Assembly: GCA_964443245.1 (NCBI GenBank)
Contig: CAYUEG010000112.1
Span: 1-12,480 of the forward strand
Direction of reading: 5' to 3'
Length of the DNA stretch: 12,480 bases
DNA from: CANJDH01 sp964443245
Lineage (GTDB): Bacteria > Pseudomonadota > Gammaproteobacteria > Burkholderiales > JAEUOS01
Under the pieces are notes generated by a model. The model saw only the letters and a list, made by a program, of their open reading frames with translations, was not told where the DNA came from and ran no database searches. A program made the position numbers and the translations under genes. How positions within the stretch are numbered: position 1 is the stretch's first letter; every line of letters starts with the position of its first letter. Positions 5,746 through 12,480 of this stretch are shown here, piece after piece.

Positions 5746-6939
5746 GTGCAAGCTGCGCGACCGTCTGACATGAATCCACTCGCCGCACCGGGGGAAGGCG
5801 CTTTATCCCGCCTGCCCTTGATCGGCGGCGTGGCGCTCACCACCCTGGCATGCGCCGCCGTGCCGGTGATCGTGCCGGCCGGTACCATTGCAACTGAGGT
5901 GTTGATTGCGTCACTGGGCTTATCCCACCTCGGCTTGCTGATCTGGCAGCACGCTGGCGCGCGCCGTCGCGCTGCCCGCCTGCAAGGCGCGCTCAACGAA
6001 GCAACTGCCGAGGCAACCCGGCTTAGTGAAGAGCGGGCCGGCTGGGCCAGCGCCGTCAAGCCGCAGTTTGCCGATGCGCGCCAGGAGCTGGAACGTCTCC
6101 AGTCGATTCTCCACGATGCCATCGCCAAGCTGATCGCCAGCTTCAATGCCTTGCACGAACTGAGCGGCAGACAGCAGTCGATCTCGCTCTCGCTGACGGA
6201 CCCGGCCGCCAAGGCGGAGAACGGCAACGTCGCCGAGTTTGTCAGTTCCATGTCCAGCGTCCTGCAGGAGTTCGTCGACCAGCTTGTCACCAGCAGCACT
6301 GGTGCCATGGGGCTGGTCGAACAGCTTGACCGGGTCAAGGAGCATGTTGCCGGCACCCTGAAGGTGCTGGGAGAGATCGAGGGCATTTCGCGCCAGACCA
6401 ACCTGCTCGCCCTGAATGCCGCGATCGAAGCCGCGCGCGCCGGCGAGGCCGGGCGGGGATTTGCGGTCGTGGCCGACGAGGTCCGCGCACTGTCCGAACG
6501 GACCGCCCAGTTCAGCCAGCAGATCCGGACCAACGTGGGAGCCATCAGCAATTCCGTGGCCGATGCCGAATCGGAAATTGACAAGCTCGCCTCCCGTGAC
6601 ATGACTTCCGCCATCACTTCGAAGACCACGGCCGAATCGATGATCGCCTCCCTGCAGGACCGCAACGGCAAGCTGGCGGGCGGGACGGCACAGCTGGCCG
6701 GCATCGTCGGGGAAATGGAAGTGCAGGTAGGCCAGGCCGTGATGGCGCTCCAGTTCCAGGATATGGCCAATCAGCTGATTGGCCATACGCTCAAACGGAT
6801 CAATGAAGTGGAGCAGTCGATCGCACTGCAGGGAGGGCCGGCCGATGCCAGGCAGGCCCAGGAAGCCCTGCGCGCAGCGGCAGCCGGAAACCCTGTCAGC
6901 CAGGCGTCCGTCGCCAGCGGCAGTGTCGATTTTTTCTAA
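5746..6939 (+). CDS. Short sensor-less methyl-accepting chemotaxis protein with CheZ-like FQDxxxQ motif
   Basis: Transducer-like protein of 397 residues (399 if the ATG two codons upstream is used; residue numbers below count from that ATG). Residues about 24-69 form a hydrophobic hairpin of two membrane helices; there is no periplasmic ligand domain and no clear HAMP. A long helical arm (about 75-205) leads to the conserved receptor tip, ISRQTNLLALNAAIEAARAG then AGRGFAVVADEVRALSERT, which contacts CheA and CheW. The return arm contains ALQFQDMANQLIGHTLKRI, where Phe339-Gln-Asp341 and Gln345 match the DxxxQ active-site spacing of CheZ. A flexible tail ends in SGSVDFF; this does not fit the CheR-binding pentapeptide. 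The gene leads the chemotaxis operon, 15 nt before cheY. It probably builds or modulates the array; phosphatase activity is speculation. Confidence 0.88.
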   Translation: MQAARPSDMNPLAAPGEGALSRLPLIGGVALTTLACAAVPVIVPAGTIATEVLIASLGLSHLGLLIWQHAGARRRAARLQGALNEATAEATRLSEERAGWASAVKPQFADARQELERLQSILHDAIAKLIASFNALHELSGRQQSISLSLTDPAAKAENGNVAEFVSSMSSVLQEFVDQLVTSSTGAMGLVEQLDRVKEHVAGTLKVLGEIEGISRQTNLLALNAAIEAARAGEAGRGFAVVADEVRALSERTAQFSQQIRTNVGAISNSVADAESEIDKLASRDMTSAITSKTTAESMIASLQDRNGKLAGGTAQLAGIVGEMEVQVGQAVMALQFQDMANQLIGHTLKRINEVEQSIALQGGPADARQAQEALRAAAAGNPVSQASVASGSVDFF

Positions 6940-6954
6940 ACGCAGGAGCTCACC

Positions 6955-7320
6955 GTGTCCAAAACCGTACTCGCAGTAGACGATTCCGCTTCCATCCGCC
7001 AGATGGTCAGCTTTACCCTCAAACAGGCCGGCTATGAAGTCATTGAAGCCGCCGACGGCCAGGATGGTCTCGACAAAGCCAAATCCCGGACGGTCAATGC
7101 CGTCCTCACCGATCAGAACATGCCGCGCATGGATGGACTCTCCCTGGTGCGCGCGCTGCGCGGCATGCCGCAGTACAAGAGCGTGCCGATCCTGATGCTC
7201 ACCACCGAAGCGGGCGACACCATGAAGACCCAGGGCAAGGCAGCCGGCGCGACCGGCTGGCTGGTCAAGCCGTTCGACCCGGCCAAGCTGGTCGAGGTCC
7301 TCAAGAAGGTTCTTCCCTGA
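6955..7320 (+). CDS. cheY: Chemotaxis response regulator CheY
   Basis: Single receiver domain, 121 residues, no output domain. It is phosphorylated by CheA and normally then binds the flagellar switch, or other targets in accessory systems. All catalytic residues are visible: Asp9/Asp10 (VDDSASIRQ), phospho-acceptor Asp53 (LTDQNMPRMDG), switch Thr83 (MLTTEAG) and Lys105 (LVKPFDP). The aromatic switch position equivalent to Tyr106 of E. coli CheY is Trp102 (GATGWLVKPF), common in CheYs of accessory clusters. It starts with GTG, supported by CAGGAGC 7-8 nt upstream. It lies 15 nt after the short transducer and 20 nt before cheA, so it is in the same operon. Confidence 0.96.
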   Translation: MSKTVLAVDDSASIRQMVSFTLKQAGYEVIEAADGQDGLDKAKSRTVNAVLTDQNMPRMDGLSLVRALRGMPQYKSVPILMLTTEAGDTMKTQGKAAGATGWLVKPFDPAKLVEVLKKVLP

Positions 7321-7340
7321 TCCGGCCCGACACACCTGCC

Positions 7341-9590
7341 ATGAATGCACCCGCCCGCAAGGGAGAGCTTGCTCAGGACGCTGGCGCCAGCGCACGTACC
7401 GACCTGTCACAGTTCTACGCCATCTTCTTCGAAGAGGCTGCCGAGCACCTGACCGCGATGGAGGGGCTGTTGCTGCAGCTCGACCCGGCCCACGCCAGCG
7501 ATGACGACCTGAACGCCATCTTTCGCGCCGCCCATTCGATCAAGGGAGGTAGCGGCACCTTTGGCTTTACCGACATGACCGAAGTCACGCACGAGCTGGA
7601 GTCCCTGCTCGACAAGGCCCGCAAGCGTGAACTGGTCCTGACAGATGAAATGATCAATGCCCTGCTGGCCGCCGGCGACGTGCTGACGGCCCAGCTCGAC
7701 TTTCATCGCGGCAATGCGGACCACCCGCCAGACGATGCCGCCCAGTGCTGCGAGCAGATCCGCTCCCTGGCCGCGGGCCACAGCCCGACTGCCGGCGGTG
7801 CCGCAGCCACGGCCCTGCCTGCCCCGACGGTGCGCTGCCTGGAAGTGGCTTTTCCGCGTCCGCGCAGCAAGGCCGACCGCGCCGCGCTGGACAATGCGCT
7901 TCGGGAACTGGCGCGCCTGGGCCAGGTTGTCGAGCCGCAGGTGGACGGCAAGAAGGGCACGCCGCAACGCCTTCACGTCACCACGTCAGCGGACCCGGAG
8001 GAAATTCGCACCCTCCTCTCCTTCGCCGTCGCGCCTGAACAGGTCACCATCAGCACGAAAACCGAAGGTACCAGCGGGGCGCCCGACGAGGCCTATGGGC
8101 TGTTTGATGATGCACCTGCGCCGCCCGCAGGTGATCCGGGCTTCGGCTTCTTTGACGATCTGCCGGACCCGGCCCCTGCGGCAAGCAGCACCGCCGCTGC
8201 CGCAGACGGCAGTTACGGATTTTTCGAGTCCGACGAGGCAACGCCTTCACCGGTTGCGCAGCCTGTGGCCGCGCCCCCTCCTTCTCCCGATCGCCGCACC
8301 GACCCCATCGGCCGGCGCGCCAGCGACCGCGGCGAGGCGGACCCGGCAGGCCGTGGCCGGCGCGAAACCGACCGCGCCCCCGCCAGCGCGGCGGAAATGA
8401 CCTCGATCCGCGTCGGCGTCGAAAAGGTTGATCAGCTCATCAATCTGGTGGGCGAACTGGTCATCACCCAGGCCATGCTGGCGCAGACCGTCTCCAGGCA
8501 AGACGGCAGTTCGCCGGACGCCATGAACAACAGCATGGCCCAGCTCGAACGCAACACCCGCGACCTGCAGGAAGCGGTGATGTCGATCCGGATGATGCCG
8601 ATCTCCTTCGTGTTCAGCCGCTTTCCGCGTGTGGTGCGCGATCTCGCCGCCAAACTGGGCAAGCAGGTCAACCTCAAGACGGTCGGCGAAGGGACGGAAA
8701 TTGACAAGGGACTGATCGAAAAACTGGCTGACCCGCTCACCCATCTGGTGCGCAACAGCCTCGATCACGGCATCGAAACACCCGAGGTCAGGCTGGCCGC
8801 CGGAAAGCCTGCTGCCGGCACCATCACCCTGCATGCGTATCATCAGGGCGGCAGCATCATCATCGACATCATCGATGACGGCGCGGGCCTGAACCGCAAG
8901 CGGATCCTCGCCAAGGCAGCCGAACGCGGGCTGCCCGTCTCGGACCGCATGAGCGACAGCGAAGTCTGGCAGCTGATCTTTGAAGCAGGCTTCTCCACAG
9001 CCGCGGTGGTCACCGATGTTTCCGGGCGTGGTGTCGGCATGGACGTGGTCAAACGCAATATCCAGGGCATGGGTGGCCGCGTGGACATCTCCAGCAGCGA
9101 AGGCGCGGGAACCAAGATCGCCATCCGCCTGCCGTTGACCCTCGCGATCCTCGATGGCATGTCGATTGCAGTGGGCAACGAGCTCTACATCCTCCCGCTC
9201 ACCTGCATCGTCGAATCCCTCCAGCCGCGCGCAAGCGACATCAAGTCCGTGGCCGGCCAGGGGCTGGTGATTGAGGTGCGTGGTGAATACCTGCCGATCG
9301 TCGCCCTGCATGATTTCTTCAACATCACGCCAAGCCACCAGCGCATGACCGAGGGCATCCTGGTGATCATCGAAGCCAATGGCCAGAAAACCGCCGTCTT
9401 CGTTGACCGCCTCATCGGCCAGCACCAGGTGGTGATCAAGAGCCTGGAAACGAACTATCGCAAGGTCCGCGGCATCTCGGGCGCCACCATCATGGGAGAC
9501 GGCCGGGTTGCCATGATTCTCGATCCGGCGGCGATCGCCTCCGTCGCCGCCATGCGCGGCAATGGCGGCACGTCCCCGATGACGCAATAG
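7341..9590 (+). CDS. cheA: Chemotaxis histidine kinase CheA
   Basis: Cytoplasmic kinase of 749 residues that autophosphorylates in response to receptors and passes phosphate to CheY. Domains in order: phosphotransfer (P1) about 22-145, with His65 in AAHSIKGGSGTFGF; a beta-alpha-beta segment (about 163-240) in the P2 position, only weakly like known P2; a long Pro/Ala/Asp linker (245-350). Then come dimerisation (P3, from SIRVGVEKVDQLINLVGEL at 355) and the ATPase domain, with N-box HLVRNSLDHGIE (Asn472), DDGAGL, FEAGFSTA and GRGVGMDVV. Last is the CheW-like receptor-coupling domain (P5), about 600-735. The linker has three copies of a [YF]G[LF]F[DE] motif and three RRx(x)D copies. The ATG has no clear Shine-Dalgarno, suggesting coupling to cheY 20 nt upstream. 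All catalytic residues look intact. Confidence 0.96.
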   Translation: MNAPARKGELAQDAGASARTDLSQFYAIFFEEAAEHLTAMEGLLLQLDPAHASDDDLNAIFRAAHSIKGGSGTFGFTDMTEVTHELESLLDKARKRELVLTDEMINALLAAGDVLTAQLDFHRGNADHPPDDAAQCCEQIRSLAAGHSPTAGGAAATALPAPTVRCLEVAFPRPRSKADRAALDNALRELARLGQVVEPQVDGKKGTPQRLHVTTSADPEEIRTLLSFAVAPEQVTISTKTEGTSGAPDEAYGLFDDAPAPPAGDPGFGFFDDLPDPAPAASSTAAAADGSYGFFESDEATPSPVAQPVAAPPPSPDRRTDPIGRRASDRGEADPAGRGRRETDRAPASAAEMTSIRVGVEKVDQLINLVGELVITQAMLAQTVSRQDGSSPDAMNNSMAQLERNTRDLQEAVMSIRMMPISFVFSRFPRVVRDLAAKLGKQVNLKTVGEGTEIDKGLIEKLADPLTHLVRNSLDHGIETPEVRLAAGKPAAGTITLHAYHQGGSIIIDIIDDGAGLNRKRILAKAAERGLPVSDRMSDSEVWQLIFEAGFSTAAVVTDVSGRGVGMDVVKRNIQGMGGRVDISSSEGAGTKIAIRLPLTLAILDGMSIAVGNELYILPLTCIVESLQPRASDIKSVAGQGLVIEVRGEYLPIVALHDFFNITPSHQRMTEGILVIIEANGQKTAVFVDRLIGQHQVVIKSLETNYRKVRGISGATIMGDGRVAMILDPAAIASVAAMRGNGGTSPMTQ

Positions 9591-9679
9591 CCGACCGGAT
9601 CGCCCGCCGTCACGCCCACCCCCGTTGCCCTGACACTCCACCTGCGCGCCTCTTTCCCTATCCCGCCCAAGGAACTTCC

Positions 9680-10183
9680 ATGTCTGCCGTCCTCAGCCCT
9701 GTTGAAACCGACTCTGTCGTCAATGCCAATGAATTTCTGACCTTCACGCTCGGAAAAGAGGAATACGGCATCGACATCCTCAAAGTCCAGGAGATTCGCG
9801 GTTATGACGCTGTCACCCATATCGCCAACACCCCGGCCTTTCTCAAAGGGGTGATCAACCTGCGCGGCACCATCGTGCCGATCGTCGACCTTCGGATCAA
9901 GTTCAACCTGGGCGACCCTTCGTACGACGCGATGACGGTCGTGATCATTCTCAATCTCTCCGGCCGCATCGTCGGGGTGGTGGTGGACAGCGTTTCCGAC
10001 GTGCTGACCCTGCAACCCGACCAGATCCGCCCGGCACCCAGTTTCTCGGCATCCCTTGATACCCGCCACGTTGTCGGCCTCGGGGCCATCGAGGAACGCA
10101 TGCTGATCCTGGTGGACATCGAAAAACTCATGCGCGGAGCCGACATGGGGTTGATGGATGACATCGAGAACCAGACCGCCTGA
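9680..10183 (+). CDS. cheW: Chemotaxis coupling protein CheW
   Basis: Adaptor of 167 residues linking CheA to transducers. Seen: FLTFTLGKEEYGIDILKVQE near the N-terminus, then TPAFLKGVINLRGTIVPIVDLR (about 52-73), the conserved receptor- and CheA-contacting face. VVDSVSDVLTL and RMLILVDIEKLM complete the SH3-like double barrel. The length is normal. The ATG has AAGGAA about 6 nt upstream. It follows cheA after an 89-nt C-rich gap in which I see no gene, terminator or strong hairpin, so cotranscription with cheA is likely. Confidence 0.96.
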   Translation: MSAVLSPVETDSVVNANEFLTFTLGKEEYGIDILKVQEIRGYDAVTHIANTPAFLKGVINLRGTIVPIVDLRIKFNLGDPSYDAMTVVIILNLSGRIVGVVVDSVSDVLTLQPDQIRPAPSFSASLDTRHVVGLGAIEERMLILVDIEKLMRGADMGLMDDIENQTA

Positions 10184-10240
10184 ACCGCAGTGCTGCCTGC
10201 CCGCATTGCCTTCCACGACCCCTTCGCAAAGACCTTATCC

Positions 10241-12480
10241 ATGACCATCCGGACCGCCCTTGCAGGCATTGGCGCCCGCCTCTGGCTGCTCATCATCGTG
10301 GCCATCGTCGGCACGATCGCGCTTGCCACTTACGCCCTCCAGACCGAACGCACCGGCATGCTGCAGGAAAAATACCTGGCGACCAGACACGTGGTCGAGG
10401 TGGCGCATGGCGTTGTCAGCAGCTATCACCAGAAGGTGGTCGCGGGGCAACTGACCGAAGCTGCTGCGAGGAGTCAGGCGGCGGAAGCGCTCAAGGCCCT
10501 GCGCTATGAAGGGCAGGAGTACTTCTGGGTCAATGACATGCACCCCCGGATGGTGATGCATCCGGTCCGCCCGGAGCTCGATGGCAAGGACCTGAGCGAG
10601 AGCAAGGACCCTTCCGGAAAAAAGCTCTTCGTCGCGTTCGTCAACGAGGTCAAACAGAATCAGGCCGGCTTTGTCAGCTACCTGTGGCCCAAGCCCGGGA
10701 TGACCGCGCCGGTCCCCAAGGTTTCCTACGTCAAGGGGTTTGCGCCCTGGGGCTGGGTGATCGGGTCCGGCATCTACCTGGATGACGTCGACGCCGCTTT
10801 TCGCGCCAAGGCGGTACGCATGGCCCTCACGGTCATCGCCCTGCTCATGTTGCTGGGCATCGCCGGCTGGCTGATCACGCGATCGGTCGTGCGGCCGTTG
10901 CGTGCGGCGGTTGCGGTGGCCAATGCGATCGCCGAGAACCGATTCGACAATGCGATTGACACCTCCAGTTCCAGCGAGATCGGCGCCATGCTCAAGGCGC
11001 TCGCGCGCATGCAGGAGCAGCTGAAGGCACGCACGGAAGCCGATCGCGCCACGCTTGCCAGCAATCGGCGCATCCTGCAGGCACTGGACAGCACCAGCAA
11101 CTGCATCCGCATCTGCGATCGCGATGGCACCGTGCTTTACGTCAATCGCACGCTGGCATCGAAACTGCAGGAGCTCGAACCGCGCCTGAAGGAAACCATC
11201 CCCGGGTTTGATGCAGCCAGGATCGTCGGCAGCAATATCGGCATGTTCTACGCCGATCCGGCTGCGGCCCTGGCACGCCTGGCGTCCCTGACGGAAACGG
11301 TACGCACGAACCTGAACATCGGCGGGAGGGAGTTTGCGGTCGTCACCAGCCCGATTCTCGACAGTACCGGCGACATCATCGGCAGTGTCGGCGAGTGGGT
11401 GGATCGTACCGAAGAACTGATGGCGGAACGTGAGATCGCCGATGTCGTGCACGCTGCCTGCTCCGGCGACTTCTCGAAGCGAATCGGCGCTTCCCAGTTC
11501 AGCGGCTTCTATCGCGAAACCAGCGAAGGCATCAACCAGATCGTCCAGACGACCGAGGATGCTCTCACCGAGCTGGCCAGGGTATTGGGCGCCATTGCCT
11601 CCGGCAACCTGACCGAGCGCGTCCGCAGCGACCATCTGGGACTGTTTGCCAAATTGCGTGACGACTCGAACAGCACCGTGCTGACCCTGGCCGAGATCAT
11701 CAACAAGATCAAGGAAGCCTCGCGAACGATCAACATCGGCGCGCAGGAGATTGCAGCGGGGAACATGAACCTCTCCCAGCGCACCGAGCAGCAGGCCTCG
11801 TCCTTGCAGGAAACCGCATCCAGCATGGAAGAGCTGACCCAGACGGTCAAGCAGAACGCCGAGAATTCCAAGCAGGCCAACCAGCTCGCCATCGGTGCCT
11901 CCCAGGTCGCCGTCAAGGGCGGCGAGATGGTCGCCCAGGTGGTCGGCACCATGGCCTCGATCAACGAGTCGTCCAAGAAGATTGTCGACATCATCAGCGT
12001 GATCGACGGCATCGCCTTCCAGACCAACATCCTGGCCCTCAATGCCGCCGTCGAGGCAGCCCGGGCCGGCGAACAGGGCCGCGGCTTTGCCGTGGTGGCC
12101 TCCGAAGTACGCAATCTCGCGCAACGTTCGGCGTCTGCCGCCAAGGAGATCAAGTCGCTGATCGGCGATTCGGTCGACAAGGTCGAGACCGGGACCAAGC
12201 TGGTCGAGGCGGCCGGTGCCACCATGGGCGAGATCGTGACCTCAGTCAAGCGTGTCTCGGACATCATTGCCGAGATTACCGCGGCATCGCAGGAGCAGGC
12301 TTCCGGGATTGAACAGGTCGGACAGGCCGTCACCCAGATGGACCAGGTGACGCAGCAGAACGCCGCACTGGTGGAACAGGCTGCCGCTGCCGCCGAGTCG
12401 ATGCGCGATCAGGCCGCCGCCATGGCCCAGACCGTCGGTGTCTTCGTGGTCGATGGTGCCAACCCTTCCCCCTCCCTCGG
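10241..12480 (+). CDS. Methyl-accepting chemotaxis protein with Cache, HAMP, PAS and HAMP-like modules, 3' end outside the window
   Basis: Large transducer; 746 residues are visible and the end lies beyond the right edge. Order: membrane helix 13-33; single-Cache periplasmic sensor about 40-185, with EGQEYFWVNDMHPRMVMHP and the closing WGWVIGSGIYLDDV; second membrane helix 192-213; HAMP 214-266 (VVRPLRAAVAVANAIAENRF). A PAS domain follows at about 275-392 (ICDRDGTVLYVNRTLASKL, then GDIIGSVGEWVDRTEE). Two HAMP-like repeats span about 395-490 (SGDFSKRI, SGNLTERV), then the signalling domain from 500, with tip IDGIAFQTNILALNAAVEAA and GRGFAVVASEVRNLAQRSA. Methylation-type Gln/Glu clusters occur in RTEQQASSLQETASSMEEL. 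The ligand is unknown; single-Cache domains often sense small carboxylic or amino acids. The start ATG has a weak ribosome site, 57 nt after cheW. Confidence 0.94.
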   Translation, partial: MTIRTALAGIGARLWLLIIVAIVGTIALATYALQTERTGMLQEKYLATRHVVEVAHGVVSSYHQKVVAGQLTEAAARSQAAEALKALRYEGQEYFWVNDMHPRMVMHPVRPELDGKDLSESKDPSGKKLFVAFVNEVKQNQAGFVSYLWPKPGMTAPVPKVSYVKGFAPWGWVIGSGIYLDDVDAAFRAKAVRMALTVIALLMLLGIAGWLITRSVVRPLRAAVAVANAIAENRFDNAIDTSSSSEIGAMLKALARMQEQLKARTEADRATLASNRRILQALDSTSNCIRICDRDGTVLYVNRTLASKLQELEPRLKETIPGFDAARIVGSNIGMFYADPAAALARLASLTETVRTNLNIGGREFAVVTSPILDSTGDIIGSVGEWVDRTEELMAEREIADVVHAACSGDFSKRIGASQFSGFYRETSEGINQIVQTTEDALTELARVLGAIASGNLTERVRSDHLGLFAKLRDDSNSTVLTLAEIINKIKEASRTINIGAQEIAAGNMNLSQRTEQQASSLQETASSMEELTQTVKQNAENSKQANQLAIGASQVAVKGGEMVAQVVGTMASINESSKKIVDIISVIDGIAFQTNILALNAAVEAARAGEQGRGFAVVASEVRNLAQRSASAAKEIKSLIGDSVDKVETGTKLVEAAGATMGEIVTSVKRVSDIIAEITAASQEQASGIEQVGQAVTQMDQVTQQNAALVEQAAAAAESMRDQAAAMAQTVGVFVVDGANPSPSL

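Noticed and set aside
5246..5773. Plus-strand open frames running through the divergent region, including one at 5301-5720
   Set aside because: They start inside or beside the opposite-strand binding-protein gene, show no ribosome site or family similarity, and are in different frames from the transducer.
6919..6936. C-terminal SVDFF of the short transducer as a CheR-tethering pentapeptide
   Set aside because: The consensus needs an aromatic residue at the second position of the pentapeptide; here it is Val.
5920..7410. 496-residue open frame opposite the short transducer and cheY
   Set aside because: It spans two well-supported genes on the other strand and has no domain, so it is a GC-bias shadow.
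8247..9641. 464-residue open frame opposite cheA
   Set aside because: Same complement artefact; low-complexity Asp/His/Gly composition and no recognisable fold.
10235..12124. 629-residue open frame on the minus strand opposite the large transducer
   Set aside because: It mirrors the transducer codons, is rich in Arg, Gly, Asp and His as expected of the complement of GC-biased genes, and shows no known domain or ribosome site. The plus-strand protein is unmistakable.
1..12480. tRNA, rRNA, CRISPR array, insertion sequence, prophage or integrase
   Set aside because: Both strands were read; no cloverleaf, regular spacer array, transposase or terminal inverted repeats were seen.

Overview
The window looks like chromosomal DNA of a GC-rich betaproteobacterium, most likely Burkholderiales. 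This is judged from the strong G/C bias at third codon positions, the sequence style of the transducer and CheA proteins, and the typical liv-type operon; I cannot place it to genus. It is densely coding, with no RNA gene, insertion sequence, phage gene or CRISPR array visible.

Left half (1-5309, minus strand): a branched-chain-amino-acid-type (HAAT/LIV family) ABC uptake operon read right to left. The order is periplasmic binding protein, livH permease, a cupin protein, livM permease, livG ATPase and livF ATPase, the last running off the left edge. The last three genes overlap or nearly touch and are clearly cotranscribed. Two features are unusual. A stand-alone cupin gene with a lysine/alanine-rich tail sits between the two permease genes. 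Two stem-loops lie between the binding-protein gene and livH, probably to set the excess of binding protein over membrane parts. The transported substrate cannot be read from the sequence; this family also carries aromatic acids, amides and urea as well as amino acids.

Middle (5310-5745): a divergent control region of about 435 bp with no convincing gene. It holds a 36-bp dyad with an inner palindrome on the same centre, a cluster of direct and inverted GTTCG-type repeats, and other short symmetric elements. It is the natural place for regulation of both operons.

Right half (5746-12480, plus strand): a chemotaxis operon. It encodes a short sensor-less methyl-accepting protein, a single-domain CheY, a CheA kinase, CheW, and a large transducer with Cache, HAMP, PAS and signalling domains that runs off the right edge. 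CheA phosphorylates CheY, CheW couples CheA to the receptors, and the large transducer supplies the extracytoplasmic input and a cytoplasmic PAS input. The adaptation genes cheR, cheB and cheD are not in the window and may follow to the right.

The most interesting candidate novelty is the short methyl-accepting protein. It has no ligand-binding domain, only a membrane hairpin. Near the end of its signalling domain it carries an FQDxxxQ motif in the spacing used by the CheZ phosphatase active site, followed by a flexible linker and a short acidic/aromatic C-terminus. Its gene lies immediately upstream of cheY. It may be a transducer-scaffold with a built-in CheY-P phosphatase; this is inference and testable.
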